Of a stretch of 64,000 nucleotides of DNA, positions 36,201 through 44,814 are shown piece by piece. Each line of letters opens with the position of its first letter. The stretch's first letter is position 1. Position numbers and translations under genes: made by a program. The notes under the pieces are model-generated. The model was not told where the DNA came from and searched no databases. It saw nothing but the letters and a program-made list of their open reading frames with translations. The stretch covers positions 248,001 through 312,000 of the forward strand of contig NZ_FOZI01000005.1 in assembly GCF_900114495.1 (NCBI RefSeq). The letters run 5' to 3'. The DNA comes from Dyella sp. OK004. Its GTDB lineage: Bacteria > Pseudomonadota > Gammaproteobacteria > Xanthomonadales > Rhodanobacteraceae.

Positions 36201-36940
36201 GCGACGATGTCGTGCAGCCATAGCGCACGCGCGTGCGCTTGCGCCTGCTGCGAACGTGCCAGCGGCGCCTGAAGGGCAGTGCGCACGTCGTCGACGTCCG
36301 GCAGTGGGCGGCCATGCAGGCGCAGTTGATCCGCCGGCTGGCGCAGCAGCGGCTTGAGTGTGCGCTGCAAGTCCTGCGGAGTCTGCCACCAGCGTGCGAG
36401 CAGGGCGGCACCGTCGCGATCAAGGGTGAGGCATTGCAGTCGCCAGTAGTCGCGCACCGCCTCTGCCAGCAGTTCGCTTTCGTCGGTGTCGGTGTCCTGG
36501 ACGAAGGGATGGCCGCTGTCGAACGCGTGCTGGCCCAGCATGCGTTGCGACCAGCCGTGAATGGTGTGTACCGCCGCTTCGTCCATCCATTGCGCGGCCA
36601 GCTCCAGCTGGCGCGCGGCTAGGGCGCGGCCGTGCTGGTCGGGGTATTCGGCGATCAGCGCGGCGAGGAATTCATCGGGCGTGCCATGGCCGCGGAACAG
36701 GCCGGCGGCTTCCGCTAGCCGTGCGCGGATGCGGTCGCGCAGTTCCGCCGTAGCGGCCTTGGTGAAGGTGAGTACCAGGATTTGCGCGGGCAGCAGCGGC
36801 ACGCCGGTACCGTGGCCGAGTACCAGACGCAGATAGAGCGCGGCGATGGTCCAGGTCTTGCCGGTGCCGGCGCTGGCTTCGATCAGCTGCACGCCGCGCA
36901 ACGGCAGGCGCAACGGTTGGAGCGGCGCGCTGGCGCTCAT
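33263..36940 (-). CDS. recB: Exodeoxyribonuclease V beta subunit (RecB helicase-nuclease)
   Basis: Protein of 1225 residues. The N-terminal UvrD-like helicase has Walker A EASAGTGKTWTIA (21-33), motif II LIDEFQDTDPLQW, motif III LLIGDPKQAIYGFRG and VVTIHKSKGLEYPLV. The C-terminal nuclease domain has GFIDLLFEHDGRYYVVDYKSN, with Asp1126 and Lys1128 of the DYK active site. RecB provides the 3'-5' motor and the nuclease of RecBCD. It overlaps recC by four bases and recD by eleven, a tightly coupled operon. Confidence 0.94.
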   Translation of the reverse strand: MSASAPLQPLRLPLRGVQLIEASAGTGKTWTIAALYLRLVLGHGTGVPLLPAQILVLTFTKAATAELRDRIRARLAEAAGLFRGHGTPDEFLAALIAEYPDQHGRALAARQLELAAQWMDEAAVHTIHGWSQRMLGQHAFDSGHPFVQDTDTDESELLAEAVRDYWRLQCLTLDRDGAALLARWWQTPQDLQRTLKPLLRQPADQLRLHGRPLPDVDDVRTALQAPLARSQQAQAHARALWLHDIVAIETAIGAAMSKGALNGRSYPAKRMPDDLAAMRTWAQGEAIDEAVLRRFTQTKLSNSANKNKTAPAHAAFAAIDEAVESLGALDQARPLVLAHAAPWVAARRDQAKRQRAQLGFDDMLTRLDDALRSPSGERLANTIATQYPVALIDEFQDTDPLQWQIFRRIYAQRADTSLLLIGDPKQAIYGFRGADIHTYLQARNTASRPTWTLTTNYRSTTALVDAVNSVYEYADSHPQGAFGFGHGEHGLPFQPVLARGRDDQLLLDGAPLPALQFAVLDPDQTVGSTAYRLRLSTQAAAWLVQLLDAAQHGRCGLQAKDRPLVPLKPGDIAVLVRNGKEAAAIRSALREHGLKSVYLSDRDSVYASSEAEDLLLWLKACAEPGSDRAMRAALATPSLDQSYAELDRLNSDERYWEQCGERFRRFHDTWLRHGVLAMLHDMLHRFDLPSRWMARDDGERALTNLLHLAELLQQAAAMLDGEHALIRHLGEQIAAARDGEADTAEEQIVRLESEAELIKVVTIHKSKGLEYPLVLLPFACSLRELKRTDSFVWHDDEGQPHADLQPDEHAWSRAERERLQEDLRLLYVALTRARHACWLGVACVRVGNEKAPSLHKSALGYLLSGGEMIEPTELMPVLRALASDQPAIRIEALPDMPQPSVYRLAIAGTTELQPARSYPGQPGERWWIASYSALRYGEDNSGDTPAAPETATQDVLAEASIEQAEPTMAPVSSVGSGIHAFPRGAMAGTFLHDLLEWAAEEGFARVAEDPSLAMEQIVRRCQRHAWQDQVETLSRWLPSLLRMPLPLASERSLALGDLKRTTSYRAELEFWFAAHRVDTTVLDRLVTAHTLDARPRLPLLRDQLNGMLKGFIDLLFEHDGRYYVVDYKSNWLGPDASAYTTEAMRDSVLRERYDLQYAIYTLALHRQLRVRLPDYDYDRHVGGVLYLYLRGVDAQGHGVHRERLPRQLIEAMDVLFAEGEQAHAA

Positions 36941-39900
36941 GCGTCCTCTCCTTGCTGTTGCACGTAGGTGGCGAGCGAGCGATACAGCGGTAGCCAGTGT
37001 TCAAAGCCGGCCTGTTGCATGGTCTGGAAGGTTGGCCATGCGCGTTGCAGGTAGGGATCTTCATCGACCTCGCCTGCGCGCTGGCTGGCGTCGTCGCTGT
37101 CATACGAAAGCCGGGCCGCGGCGAAGGTGTCCTTGCCTTCGCTCTCGGCCTGCAGCCAGGCGAAGGCGGTCTTGCGGGCGATCGGCAGCGGCGAGCGCAT
37201 GCCGCTCATCACGGCATGCAGCAATGCATCGAGCAGCGACGCGGCCTGTGGTCGCTCCATCACTGGCAACCAGGGCTGGGCGTCGATGCCTACGATGCGC
37301 GTCTGCAAGGGCAGGCCATTGGCATTCGCGAACAGATGCGACACCCATGCCGGAATAAGCTTGTCCAGACGTAATACGCGCTGGCGCAGCAGCGGGCCCT
37401 GGATCAGCTCAAGCCGCAGATAGTTGCCCCCATCACCGTCATGCAGGTCGGCCAGCCAGTCTTCCATCATCACGCCATGCGCGGCATAGCGGAGTTCGTA
37501 TTTGTCTTCCAGGCGCGGCCAGCGTTGTTCCGCTTCTCGCCACAGGCTCGCGAGTGCGCGGGCTTCGGTGGCGATGTTGTCCTGCCACAGTTCGCCGAAG
37601 CCGCCTGGCGGCAGCCGGCCTTGCTCGCGCAGGCGCTGCACGGCCTCCGTTACTGCGTCATGCATGCCGGTCTGCGCGGGATCGGCCAGGGCAGCATGCA
37701 GCACCGACTGGATCGCGCCATAGCGCTCCAGGCCGTCGAGCGCGAACGGCTCTTCGTCGGCTGTCTCCGCATCCTCGGCGGTGAAATGCACTTTCAGGCG
37801 CTGGTTGAAGAAATAGCGCACCGGTCGCGCCAGGAAGCTCTGCAGCTGGCCCAGGCTCAGCGCGGCATCGGGCTCCCAGGGTGCGAGCGTGTTGTCGCTG
37901 TCGTCTTGGTTGGCGGCGCGGTGCGCCTGCTGCCATTCGTGCGCATAGGTGAAGACGCGCGGGTCGTGGCCGGCGCCGAAATAGCGTTTGCTGAAAGGTT
38001 GCAGCGGGTATTCGGTGGTCAGCGCGTCGAGCAGGTTCGCGGCTTCCGCTGGATGCTGCCAGCCGGCGGCCAGATAGTCGCGCAGCTGGCCGACCAGGAC
38101 GGATGGCGGCAGTGTGGTGTTGTCGCGCGCGCTGCGTCCCACCCAGCTCACATGCAGCGCATCGCGCGCGGAGAGCAGGGCTTCGAGGAACAAATAGCGG
38201 TCATCCTCGCGGCGCGAGCGGTCGCCAGGACAGGCGTGGCCGGGCAGCGCCATCAGATCGAAATCGGCAGGCGCGTGGTGGCGCGGGTAATCGCCATCGT
38301 TCATGCCGAGCAGGCACACCACGCGGAACGGAATCGCGCGCATCGGCATAAGGGTGCCGAAGCTCACCGCGCCACCCATGAAGCGTTGCGACAGGCGCGT
38401 GGCGTCGATGCTCTCCAGCCAGTACTCGCGCACGATGTTGAGCGGCAGCGGTTCGACCAGGGCGGCTTCGTTGCAGGCTTGCAACCACTCATCCAGCGCG
38501 TCGTCCAGGCGGCCGAGGCGGTCGCCGTCGTCGCTGTCATCGGTGGCGAAGAATGCAAGCAGCAGGGCACGCAGGCGTGTCACCCACTCCGTTGGCGTGG
38601 CGGTGCCACGCAGGGATTGCCAGGTCTGTTCGAGCTGTTCGAGCAGTTCAGTCAGCGGGCCGAGCAGGGCGGCGTCGAGACCGCCCACTTCGCCGTAAGG
38701 CGCCATCGCCTGCCAGGTTTCACCATTGCCCACGGCATAGCCGAGCAGCAGGCGGCGCAGGCCGAAATGCCAGCTGTTCTGTGCCTGCGCCGGCAAGCCG
38801 AGACTCTCTTTCTGCGCACCGTCGAGACCCCAGCGGATACCGGCGCCTTCGATCCAGCGGCGCAAGGTGGGCAGGCCGGCTTCGTCGAACCCGAAGCGTT
38901 TGCGCAGCGCGGGCACATCGAGCAGGTCGAGGATATTGCTGACGGTGAAGCGCGACTCCGGTAGCGATAGCAGATGCTCCAGCGCCACCAGTAGCGGCGC
39001 GGTGCTGCGATCGGGCTGGTCGGCCACGGAATAGGGCAGATAGCGCGGATCGTCCGCCGCGATGCGCCCGAATACGGCTTGCACATGCGGCGCATAGGTC
39101 TGGATATCCGGCACCATCACGATCACGTCGCGCGGCGCCAGCGGACGGTCTTCGCTGGCGGCCTGGGCGAATAGCGCAAGCAGCTGGTCGTGCAGGATTT
39201 CCACTTCGCGCTGTGGGTTGTGCGCGATGTGGAAGCGCAGCGAGTCATCGCCTTCGCGCCAGTGCTGTCGCTTGGTCGGATTGGCCGGCAGCGGTTCCAG
39301 ATCGAGTATGGCCTGCTGCACCTGATGCAGCAGCGTGTCCTTACCTACGTCGGAGAACAGATCGATACCGCGGCTCCAGGCGGCGAAGCGGCGGCGATAG
39401 TCGTCGGGGCGATCGAAGCTGTCGAGCAGGCGGATGTAATCGCGACCCTGCTTGCCCCATGCGGCCAGCAGGGGGTTGGCATGCAGATGCAGATCTTCGA
39501 AGCGCGGCTCGTCCGGCAGGCCGGGCTTGCCGGAGTGGCGCCGCTGGCGGGCCTTGAGCAGCTCGCGGTCTTCGATGATGTCGGCCCAGTAATGGCGGCA
39601 GGGATTGGCCACCACCAGCAGGATCTGGCAATGCCGCGCCAGCGCGGTGAGCGCTTCCAGCGTCTGTTGCGGCAGCGAGGAGATGCCGAACACCACGATG
39701 CGGCGGGGCAATGCTTCCGGCCGTGTCGTCAGCGCCTGCGCGCGTTCGACAAAAGCCTGATGCACGGCGGCGCGGTGGCTATGACGTTCCGCCGTACCGA
39801 CGTCCTGCAACAGCAGGCGCCATAGCTGCGCCTGCCAGCGTTGCTCGGAAGAAAGCGGCGTGACTCGACTGCGCCAGTCATCGGCCAGCACGTCGCGGCC

Positions 39901-40416
39901 ATGCTCCCAATCCGCCAGCCAGTGCGCGCGGTACACCTGATACTGGTCGAACAGGTCGGCGACGCGCGCCGCCAGTTGGTAGCGCTTGCGCCAGTCCGGG
40001 TCGCTGCCGAGGAAGTCGCGCAGCGGGCGGAAATCCGCGTCGTCGAGGTGTTGTGGGATCAGGCGCAGCAGGCGCCAGGCGAGGCGCGATTTGTCGAAGG
40101 GCGAGGTGGGCGGCACGGCGTCTCGCCCGAGTACGGCACGGTAGGCTTCCCACAGGAAGCGGCCTGGCAGTTGTACTTGTACGGCGGCGCTGATGCCGAG
40201 TCCGCCCTGGTTTGCTGGACGCGCCAGCGCGAGTTTCAGCCACTGGGCGATGCCGTTGCTCTGCACGAGCATGAGTTCGTCTTCGAGCGGGTGCAGCGGT
40301 GTGCGTGCGAGCCAGGCGGTGAGCAGGTCGCGCAGGTCTTCCAGGCGGTTGCCGTGGATGACCATCAGGCCCGGTTCGATGGGTATTTCTAAGGGGAGGG
40401 CCAGGGTGCTGGTCAC
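36937..40416 (-). CDS. recC: Exodeoxyribonuclease V gamma subunit (RecC)
   Basis: Protein of 1159 residues. Recognisable family segments are GLMVIHGNRLEDLRDLLTAWL near the N-terminus, LVQSNGIAQWLKLALA, FGISSLPQQTLEALTALA, DVIVMVPDIQTYAPHVQAVFG, RAIPFRVVCLLGMNDGDYPR and DRYLFLEALLSARDALHVSWVGRS. RecC recognises Chi and holds RecB and RecD together. It is first in the recC-recB-recD operon. The start is GTG; an internal ATG at residue 18 is less likely because conserved sequence begins before it. Only about 80 bases separate it from repeat copy 6. Confidence 0.93.
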   Translation of the reverse strand: MTSTLALPLEIPIEPGLMVIHGNRLEDLRDLLTAWLARTPLHPLEDELMLVQSNGIAQWLKLALARPANQGGLGISAAVQVQLPGRFLWEAYRAVLGRDAVPPTSPFDKSRLAWRLLRLIPQHLDDADFRPLRDFLGSDPDWRKRYQLAARVADLFDQYQVYRAHWLADWEHGRDVLADDWRSRVTPLSSEQRWQAQLWRLLLQDVGTAERHSHRAAVHQAFVERAQALTTRPEALPRRIVVFGISSLPQQTLEALTALARHCQILLVVANPCRHYWADIIEDRELLKARQRRHSGKPGLPDEPRFEDLHLHANPLLAAWGKQGRDYIRLLDSFDRPDDYRRRFAAWSRGIDLFSDVGKDTLLHQVQQAILDLEPLPANPTKRQHWREGDDSLRFHIAHNPQREVEILHDQLLALFAQAASEDRPLAPRDVIVMVPDIQTYAPHVQAVFGRIAADDPRYLPYSVADQPDRSTAPLLVALEHLLSLPESRFTVSNILDLLDVPALRKRFGFDEAGLPTLRRWIEGAGIRWGLDGAQKESLGLPAQAQNSWHFGLRRLLLGYAVGNGETWQAMAPYGEVGGLDAALLGPLTELLEQLEQTWQSLRGTATPTEWVTRLRALLLAFFATDDSDDGDRLGRLDDALDEWLQACNEAALVEPLPLNIVREYWLESIDATRLSQRFMGGAVSFGTLMPMRAIPFRVVCLLGMNDGDYPRHHAPADFDLMALPGHACPGDRSRREDDRYLFLEALLSARDALHVSWVGRSARDNTTLPPSVLVGQLRDYLAAGWQHPAEAANLLDALTTEYPLQPFSKRYFGAGHDPRVFTYAHEWQQAHRAANQDDSDNTLAPWEPDAALSLGQLQSFLARPVRYFFNQRLKVHFTAEDAETADEEPFALDGLERYGAIQSVLHAALADPAQTGMHDAVTEAVQRLREQGRLPPGGFGELWQDNIATEARALASLWREAEQRWPRLEDKYELRYAAHGVMMEDWLADLHDGDGGNYLRLELIQGPLLRQRVLRLDKLIPAWVSHLFANANGLPLQTRIVGIDAQPWLPVMERPQAASLLDALLHAVMSGMRSPLPIARKTAFAWLQAESEGKDTFAAARLSYDSDDASQRAGEVDEDPYLQRAWPTFQTMQQAGFEHWLPLYRSLATYVQQQGEDA

Positions 40417-40499
40417 GGGGCGACTGCGGGGTTGTTCATGTGGGGATTGTGGCGGACATCGTTGTTGCGGGCGAGTGGTGGGGCACTAGATTCCGCCAA

Positions 40500-40840
40500 A
40501 CTTCGTCATTCCGGCGCAGGCCGGAATCCAGTGCCTTATCGCTCGGTTGTCGCGTCTGCGTGCGCTGGCTCGCCTGCCGCGGGCTTCCGAACCGCTGCCG
40601 CGGTCCGGGTCACTTTCTCTTTGCTGGCCCAAAGAGAAAGTAACCAAAGAGAAATGGCCTGAAGAGCAGGCAGTGTGCTCTGTAGCTGTGCCTTTTCCAG
40701 TGTCAGGCGTCGGGATGGTTTCTTCTCGGCCTGATCGTCCTCCACTCACCGCCGCACCAAGCTTTGCTCCCTCCCCTGCTTGCGACGCGCAGCTAGTCCC
40801 GTGGGACAGGGGAGGGTTGGGGAGGGGTGTGGGTGCTCGG
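40500..40840 (+). repeat. Composite intergenic repeat, copy 6
   Basis: It has a REP stem (ATTCCGGC / GCCGGAAT, about 40508-40529), a full core (about 40549-40720) with the perfect 12-bp hairpin, and a downstream C-rich/G-rich hairpin of the long type (CCCTCCCCTG ... CAGGGGAGGG with 20 or so bases between), then GGGTGCTCGG. It lies upstream of both the recC operon and the DUF3574 gene. The remaining 270 bases up to that gene contain only the separate hairpin at 40932 and no recognisable gene. Confidence 0.88.
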
Positions 40841-40931
40841 TAGAGCGTGGCTACTTTGCGCGTTGCTTTGTGCTCTCGAATCCACGACGCCGTCATCCGC
40901 TCATAAGCAAATAACGCACCGCCATAACGAA

Positions 40932-40962
40932 CATCGCCGCATGCTTTTGGCATGCGGCGATG
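40932..40962. repeat. Isolated perfect 13-bp hairpin
   Basis: Stem CATCGCCGCATGC (40932-40944), loop TTTTG, stem GCATGCGGCGATG (40950-40962). No run of T follows on either strand, and there is no gene just upstream in either direction to terminate, since the flanking genes diverge. It may be an orphan terminator, a regulatory site or a transcript end for the repeat. Confidence 0.7.
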
Positions 40963-41110
40963 GGTGTTGCGGGTGTTACTGGCAGTGGGCCCGCGTGTGT
41001 TTAGTACGCGAGTAATGCATTTGTTGCATTGCATGAGGTTGATGTCAATACTTTGATGCATCTGACGTTCATCGGCGATGGACGTCCAAATATTCTGGAA
41101 GGGGATGTCG

Positions 41111-41560
41111 ATGCGATTTTTTCGTGTGTTGCCGATCGTGTTGACGCTGGGTTGGATGACGGCGTGTGCGGTGCAGCCGACGACGACGGGCTCGACGTTG
41201 CAGGGGGATGCGGCGCATCCAGCGGCGACGCAGGGTTGGGTGGAGACGCGGCTTTATTTTGGTCTGGGTGCGGCGGACGATCCGGTAAATGGCATGAGCG
41301 AGCAGGCGTGGCGGGCGTTTCTGGATAAGGAAGTGACGCCGCGTTTTCCGGATGGGTTGAGCGTGCTGGATGTGTATGGGCAGTGGCAGGGCAAGCAGCA
41401 GGTGGTGCCCGAGCGGTTGCGTTCGAAACAGTTAGTGATCGATTACCCGGATACGCAGGAGAACCGCGCACGGATCGAGGCGATCCGCGCGGCGTGGAAG
41501 CAGCGCACGGGGGATCAGTCGGTGATGCGGGTGACGCAGCCGGCGGATGTGTCGTTCTGA
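41111..41560 (+). CDS. DUF3574 domain lipoprotein
   Basis: Protein of 149 residues. The leader MRFFRVLPIVLTLGWMTAC ends in a lipobox-like MTAC with Cys19, so it is probably a lipoprotein. The body GWVETRLYFGLGA, WRAFLDKEVTPRFPDGLSVLDVYGQW and SKQLVIDYPDTQENRARIEAI is the DUF3574 pattern; the role of this family is unknown. The ribosome site GGAAGGGG lies directly before an ATG at 41105 and seven bases before the one at 41111, which is therefore preferred. Codons are G+T-rich, in line with repeat copy 6 upstream. Confidence 0.83.
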   Translation: MRFFRVLPIVLTLGWMTACAVQPTTTGSTLQGDAAHPAATQGWVETRLYFGLGAADDPVNGMSEQAWRAFLDKEVTPRFPDGLSVLDVYGQWQGKQQVVPERLRSKQLVIDYPDTQENRARIEAIRAAWKQRTGDQSVMRVTQPADVSF

Positions 41561-41629
41561 TCGGCGCGGTGCCGGAACGATGTGCTTGAACTACCTCCAT
41601 ACACGCCGCCATCACACAGGGAATTCCCT

Positions 41630-43231
41630 TTGAACCCTTCTTCTTCGCGTCGCTGGCTCACTCCCGGCGACCTCAACGGCTTTCTCGGGCTGGTGGTGGA
41701 CAACCTGTCCATCATGGCGTTTCTAGCCACGGCGCTGATCGGCATCTTCGGGTTCCCGGCCGATATCGTGTTCCTGCACATGTTCCCCGGCACGGCGCTG
41801 GGCGTGCTGCTGGGCAACCTGGCTTACACCGCAATGGCGCGGAAGTTGGCACGGCGAACTGGGCGCGATGACGTCACGGCGATGCCGCTGGGCCTGGATG
41901 CGCCAACCAGTATCGGCATGGCGCTGCTGGTACTCGGTCCGGCGTTTCTGCATTTCAAGCAGGGCGGGATGGACGAGCATGTCGCGGCGGTGGCGACCTG
42001 GCAGCTGGGCATGGCCTCGCTGGTGGTGATGGGTGTGCTGAAGTTCGTGCTGTCGTTCTTTGGCGCGGCGGTGCAGCGGCACGTGCCGCGCGCCGGGTTG
42101 CTCGGTTCGATCGCCGGCATCGCGCTGGTGTTGATGGGCTTCCTGCCGCTGGTGGAGATTCTGAAGGTGCCGGTGGTGGGCTTCGCCGGGCTTGGTGTGG
42201 TGCTGTATGCGCTGGTGGCACGCGGTCGCCTGCCGTTCGGTTTGCCGGGTGTGCTGGTGGCATTCGTGATCGGTGCCTTGCTGTATTACGTGCTGGGGCC
42301 GCTGGGTTGGCTGGGCACGGGTTACCACGCACCGGCCGCATGGCAATGGCGCTTCGCGTTGCCGCTGCCGACGTTGCAGTGGATGCAGGGCACTGCATAT
42401 ACCGTGCCTTACCTGCCGCTGATTCTTCCGTTCGGTCTGCTGATGGTGGTGGGCGGCATCAATGTCACCGAGAGTGCGCGCGCGGCGGGTGATGACTACT
42501 CGACCCGCGACATTCTGCTGGTGGAGGCGCTGGCGACGTTGGTCGCGGGCTTTTGCGGCGGCGTGGCACAGACCACGCCGTATATCGGCCAGCCTTCGTA
42601 CAAGGCGATGGGTGCGCGCAGCGGCTATACCTTGCTGACCGGTGTGGTGATCGGGCTGGGCGGGGTGTTCGGTTATCTGTCCAATCTGGTGGAACTGGTG
42701 CCGCTGTCGGTGCTGGCGCCGATCCTGGTGTTCGTTGCCATCGGCATCACCGTGCAGGCGTTCGAGGCGACGCCGATGCGTTATGCGGCTGCGGTGGTGT
42801 TCAGTTTCTTTCCGGCTATCGCGCGCATGGTGACGATCAAGCTGAGCGATCCCACCTACGTGTCGCCCGAGCATTTCGGCGCCTTGTTCAACGACCGCGC
42901 GCACGGCATTTCCGAACTGGCGGTGATCACCGTGCTGGGCAACGGCTTCATCATCACCTCGATGATCTGGGCCAGCTTCGTGGTAGCGCTGATCGACGGC
43001 AAGACGGCGCGCGGCGCGTTGATTCTTTTGCTGGGTGGCGCGCTCAGCCTGTTCGGGCTGATCCATTCGGTGGAGCCCGCGGGCGGAGTGTATCTGCCCT
43101 GGTTGCTGGATGCCGGCGAGCGCAGTGTGGTGTGGCAATTTGCCGGTGCTTATCTGGTGCTGGCGGTGGTGTTGTTGCTGTTGTCATTGCAGCGGGCTGA
43201 CGTGAACAGAGCGTCGAAATTCACAACCTAA
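41630..43231 (+). CDS. NCS2-like (xanthine/uracil permease-type) membrane transporter
   Basis: Protein of 533 residues with about 12-14 membrane segments. LTPGDLNGFLGLVVDNLSIMAFLATAL, MPLGLDAPTSIGMALLVLGPAF, GGINVTESARAAGDDYSTRDILLVEALATLVAGFCGG and TPYIGQPSYKAMGARSGYTLL are in the pattern of NCS2/SulP-like permeases, with the conserved acidic helix (INVTESARAAGDD). The substrate is not clear; it may be a purine or an anion. The start is uncertain: a TTG at 41630 has AGGGA about six bases before it, while a GTG at 41582 would add 16 residues. It is downstream of the DUF3574 gene and may share its transcript. Confidence 0.78.
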   Translation: MNPSSSRRWLTPGDLNGFLGLVVDNLSIMAFLATALIGIFGFPADIVFLHMFPGTALGVLLGNLAYTAMARKLARRTGRDDVTAMPLGLDAPTSIGMALLVLGPAFLHFKQGGMDEHVAAVATWQLGMASLVVMGVLKFVLSFFGAAVQRHVPRAGLLGSIAGIALVLMGFLPLVEILKVPVVGFAGLGVVLYALVARGRLPFGLPGVLVAFVIGALLYYVLGPLGWLGTGYHAPAAWQWRFALPLPTLQWMQGTAYTVPYLPLILPFGLLMVVGGINVTESARAAGDDYSTRDILLVEALATLVAGFCGGVAQTTPYIGQPSYKAMGARSGYTLLTGVVIGLGGVFGYLSNLVELVPLSVLAPILVFVAIGITVQAFEATPMRYAAAVVFSFFPAIARMVTIKLSDPTYVSPEHFGALFNDRAHGISELAVITVLGNGFIITSMIWASFVVALIDGKTARGALILLLGGALSLFGLIHSVEPAGGVYLPWLLDAGERSVVWQFAGAYLVLAVVLLLLSLQRADVNRASKFTT

Positions 43232-43446
43232 GACCATCACGCGATTTGCACAGCGACGCTTCACGCTGCTTTCGCGCGTCATCGGGCATTCAATGACATG
43301 TCGAAGGGGAATCTTGCTTGCGTCCGGCCGGGTGCGGTGAAGTGGCCCGGTGTCGGGACGTGGGTCCGTTGTTGCTTGCTTCGGGCGCGTCTAGCTAAGC
43401 GCTGCCGCGCACTGAGCCTACCTTGGGCTGGATCCGGGGGCTGCTC

Positions 43447-44814
43447 CTACGGGGTTGTTGAGTTGGCTTCGGGCCATGACAGCGAAACGCAGCAACCGGG
43501 TGCTGCGTCGGTGATGTCGACTTTCATGTCGTGCAGGTGGGCAATCACCGCGACCAGGCTCAGACCGAGGCCGTTGCCTGGGGTGCTGCGGCTGGGTTCG
43601 CTGCGGTGGAAGCGGTTGAGTACGGCTTTGCGTTCGCTGGGCAGGATGCCGGGGCCGTTGTCGGTCACGCTTAGCAGATGATGCTGTCCATCCAGCCGCA
43701 CCACGACCTTGCCGCCGGGTGGCGTGAATTTGATGGCGTTGTCGACCAGGTTGCCGATGGCGTCGAACAGCAGGCTGGGGTCGCCGGGCAAGGTGGCTTC
43801 GGTGGGCGTGGCGCCGCCGACGAGTTCCAGACTGAGCTGTTTTTCTTCCGCCAGCGGCTGGTAGAACTCGACCACATCCGCAAGCACCGTAGACAGCGAC
43901 ACCTGGGTGAAGCCGGCACGGCGCGCGCCGGCCTCGATTTCCGAGATGCGCAGCAGGGCGTTGAAGGTCTTGAGCAGGGCGCTGACTTCATCGATGGCGT
44001 CGGCGATGGAGCTGCGGAACTCCTCTGGCGTGGTGGCGCGGCGCAAGGCGCGCTCCAACCCACCGAGCAGACGGGTCAACGGCGTGCGCAGGTCGTGCGC
44101 GATGCTGTCGCAGACGCCTTTGACTTCGTGGACCAGCCGCTCGAGGTTGTCGAGCATGCCGTTCACTTCGTGGGTGAGCCGGTTCAGGTCGCCGCCGCCG
44201 CTTTCGACCGGCAGGCGCTCGCTGAGGTCCCCAGTGACGATGCGCCGGATCGCCAGGGTGATCGCGTCAATGCGGCGCATCGACGAGACACCCACGGCTA
44301 CCGCGCCGGCGAACCCGAAGATTAGCGTGAGCAGGCCAGCGCCGAACATGGCGCGCACCATCAGCTCTTCGAACTCGCGCGGCTCGTGTACGTTCTGCGC
44401 GACCACCAGCCAGTGGCCGTTCGGCAGCCGCGTGGCGTAGCCACGGAACGGCGTGCGCGCGTCTGCGCTGAATAGACTGAAATTGATTGGCTGATCGGTG
44501 GCGTGCAGTTCCGTAGGCAGGCTGGCGAGGTTGCCGGCCAGCCAGCGGCCGTCGGCATCGAATTCGCCGAAGGGCCGGCGCCCACCGGGATCGCCGCGCG
44601 TGTGCTCGCGCAAGCGCAGCTGGCGGTCGTCGGGTGAAAGCGTGCTGAAATTCGCCGACTCGCGGCGCAGCCAACCATCCTGTTCGCGCGCCATGTAGCC
44701 CACGGTCTGCCAGTAAACGAAGGCGAACAGCAGCAGCGAGCAGGTGCCGAACAACACCAGGAACATCAGCGCCAGCCGGAAGCCGGTGGTGCGTGGCAGC
44801 TCAGTCAGTCGCAT
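43447..44814 (-). CDS. Sensor histidine kinase of a two-component system
   Basis: Protein of 455 residues. Membrane segments lie at about 13-35 and 156-178, with a periplasmic sensor of about 120 residues between them. A HAMP linker follows (about 178-230). The dimerisation box has His240 in SIAHDLRTPLTRL. The ATPase domain has NLVDNAIKFTPPGGKVVV, VTDNGPGIL and GNGLGLSLV. The signal is unknown. It overlaps the response regulator gene upstream by 14 bases, so the pair is co-translated. Confidence 0.92.
   Translation of the reverse strand: MRLTELPRTTGFRLALMFLVLFGTCSLLLFAFVYWQTVGYMAREQDGWLRRESANFSTLSPDDRQLRLREHTRGDPGGRRPFGEFDADGRWLAGNLASLPTELHATDQPINFSLFSADARTPFRGYATRLPNGHWLVVAQNVHEPREFEELMVRAMFGAGLLTLIFGFAGAVAVGVSSMRRIDAITLAIRRIVTGDLSERLPVESGGGDLNRLTHEVNGMLDNLERLVHEVKGVCDSIAHDLRTPLTRLLGGLERALRRATTPEEFRSSIADAIDEVSALLKTFNALLRISEIEAGARRAGFTQVSLSTVLADVVEFYQPLAEEKQLSLELVGGATPTEATLPGDPSLLFDAIGNLVDNAIKFTPPGGKVVVRLDGQHHLLSVTDNGPGILPSERKAVLNRFHRSEPSRSTPGNGLGLSLVAVIAHLHDMKVDITDAAPGCCVSLSWPEANSTTP

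Noticed and set aside
41582-41629. Extension of the NCS2-like permease to a GTG at 41582
   Set aside because: The extra residues look unlike a transporter N-terminus, and the TTG at 41630 has a better-placed AGGGA. Kept only as an alternative.
43232-43446. Intergenic 215 bases between the permease and the histidine kinase genes
   Set aside because: No gene, tRNA or convincing terminator found; only a short GCTCCTAC fragment that may be the relic of a REP-type palindrome.
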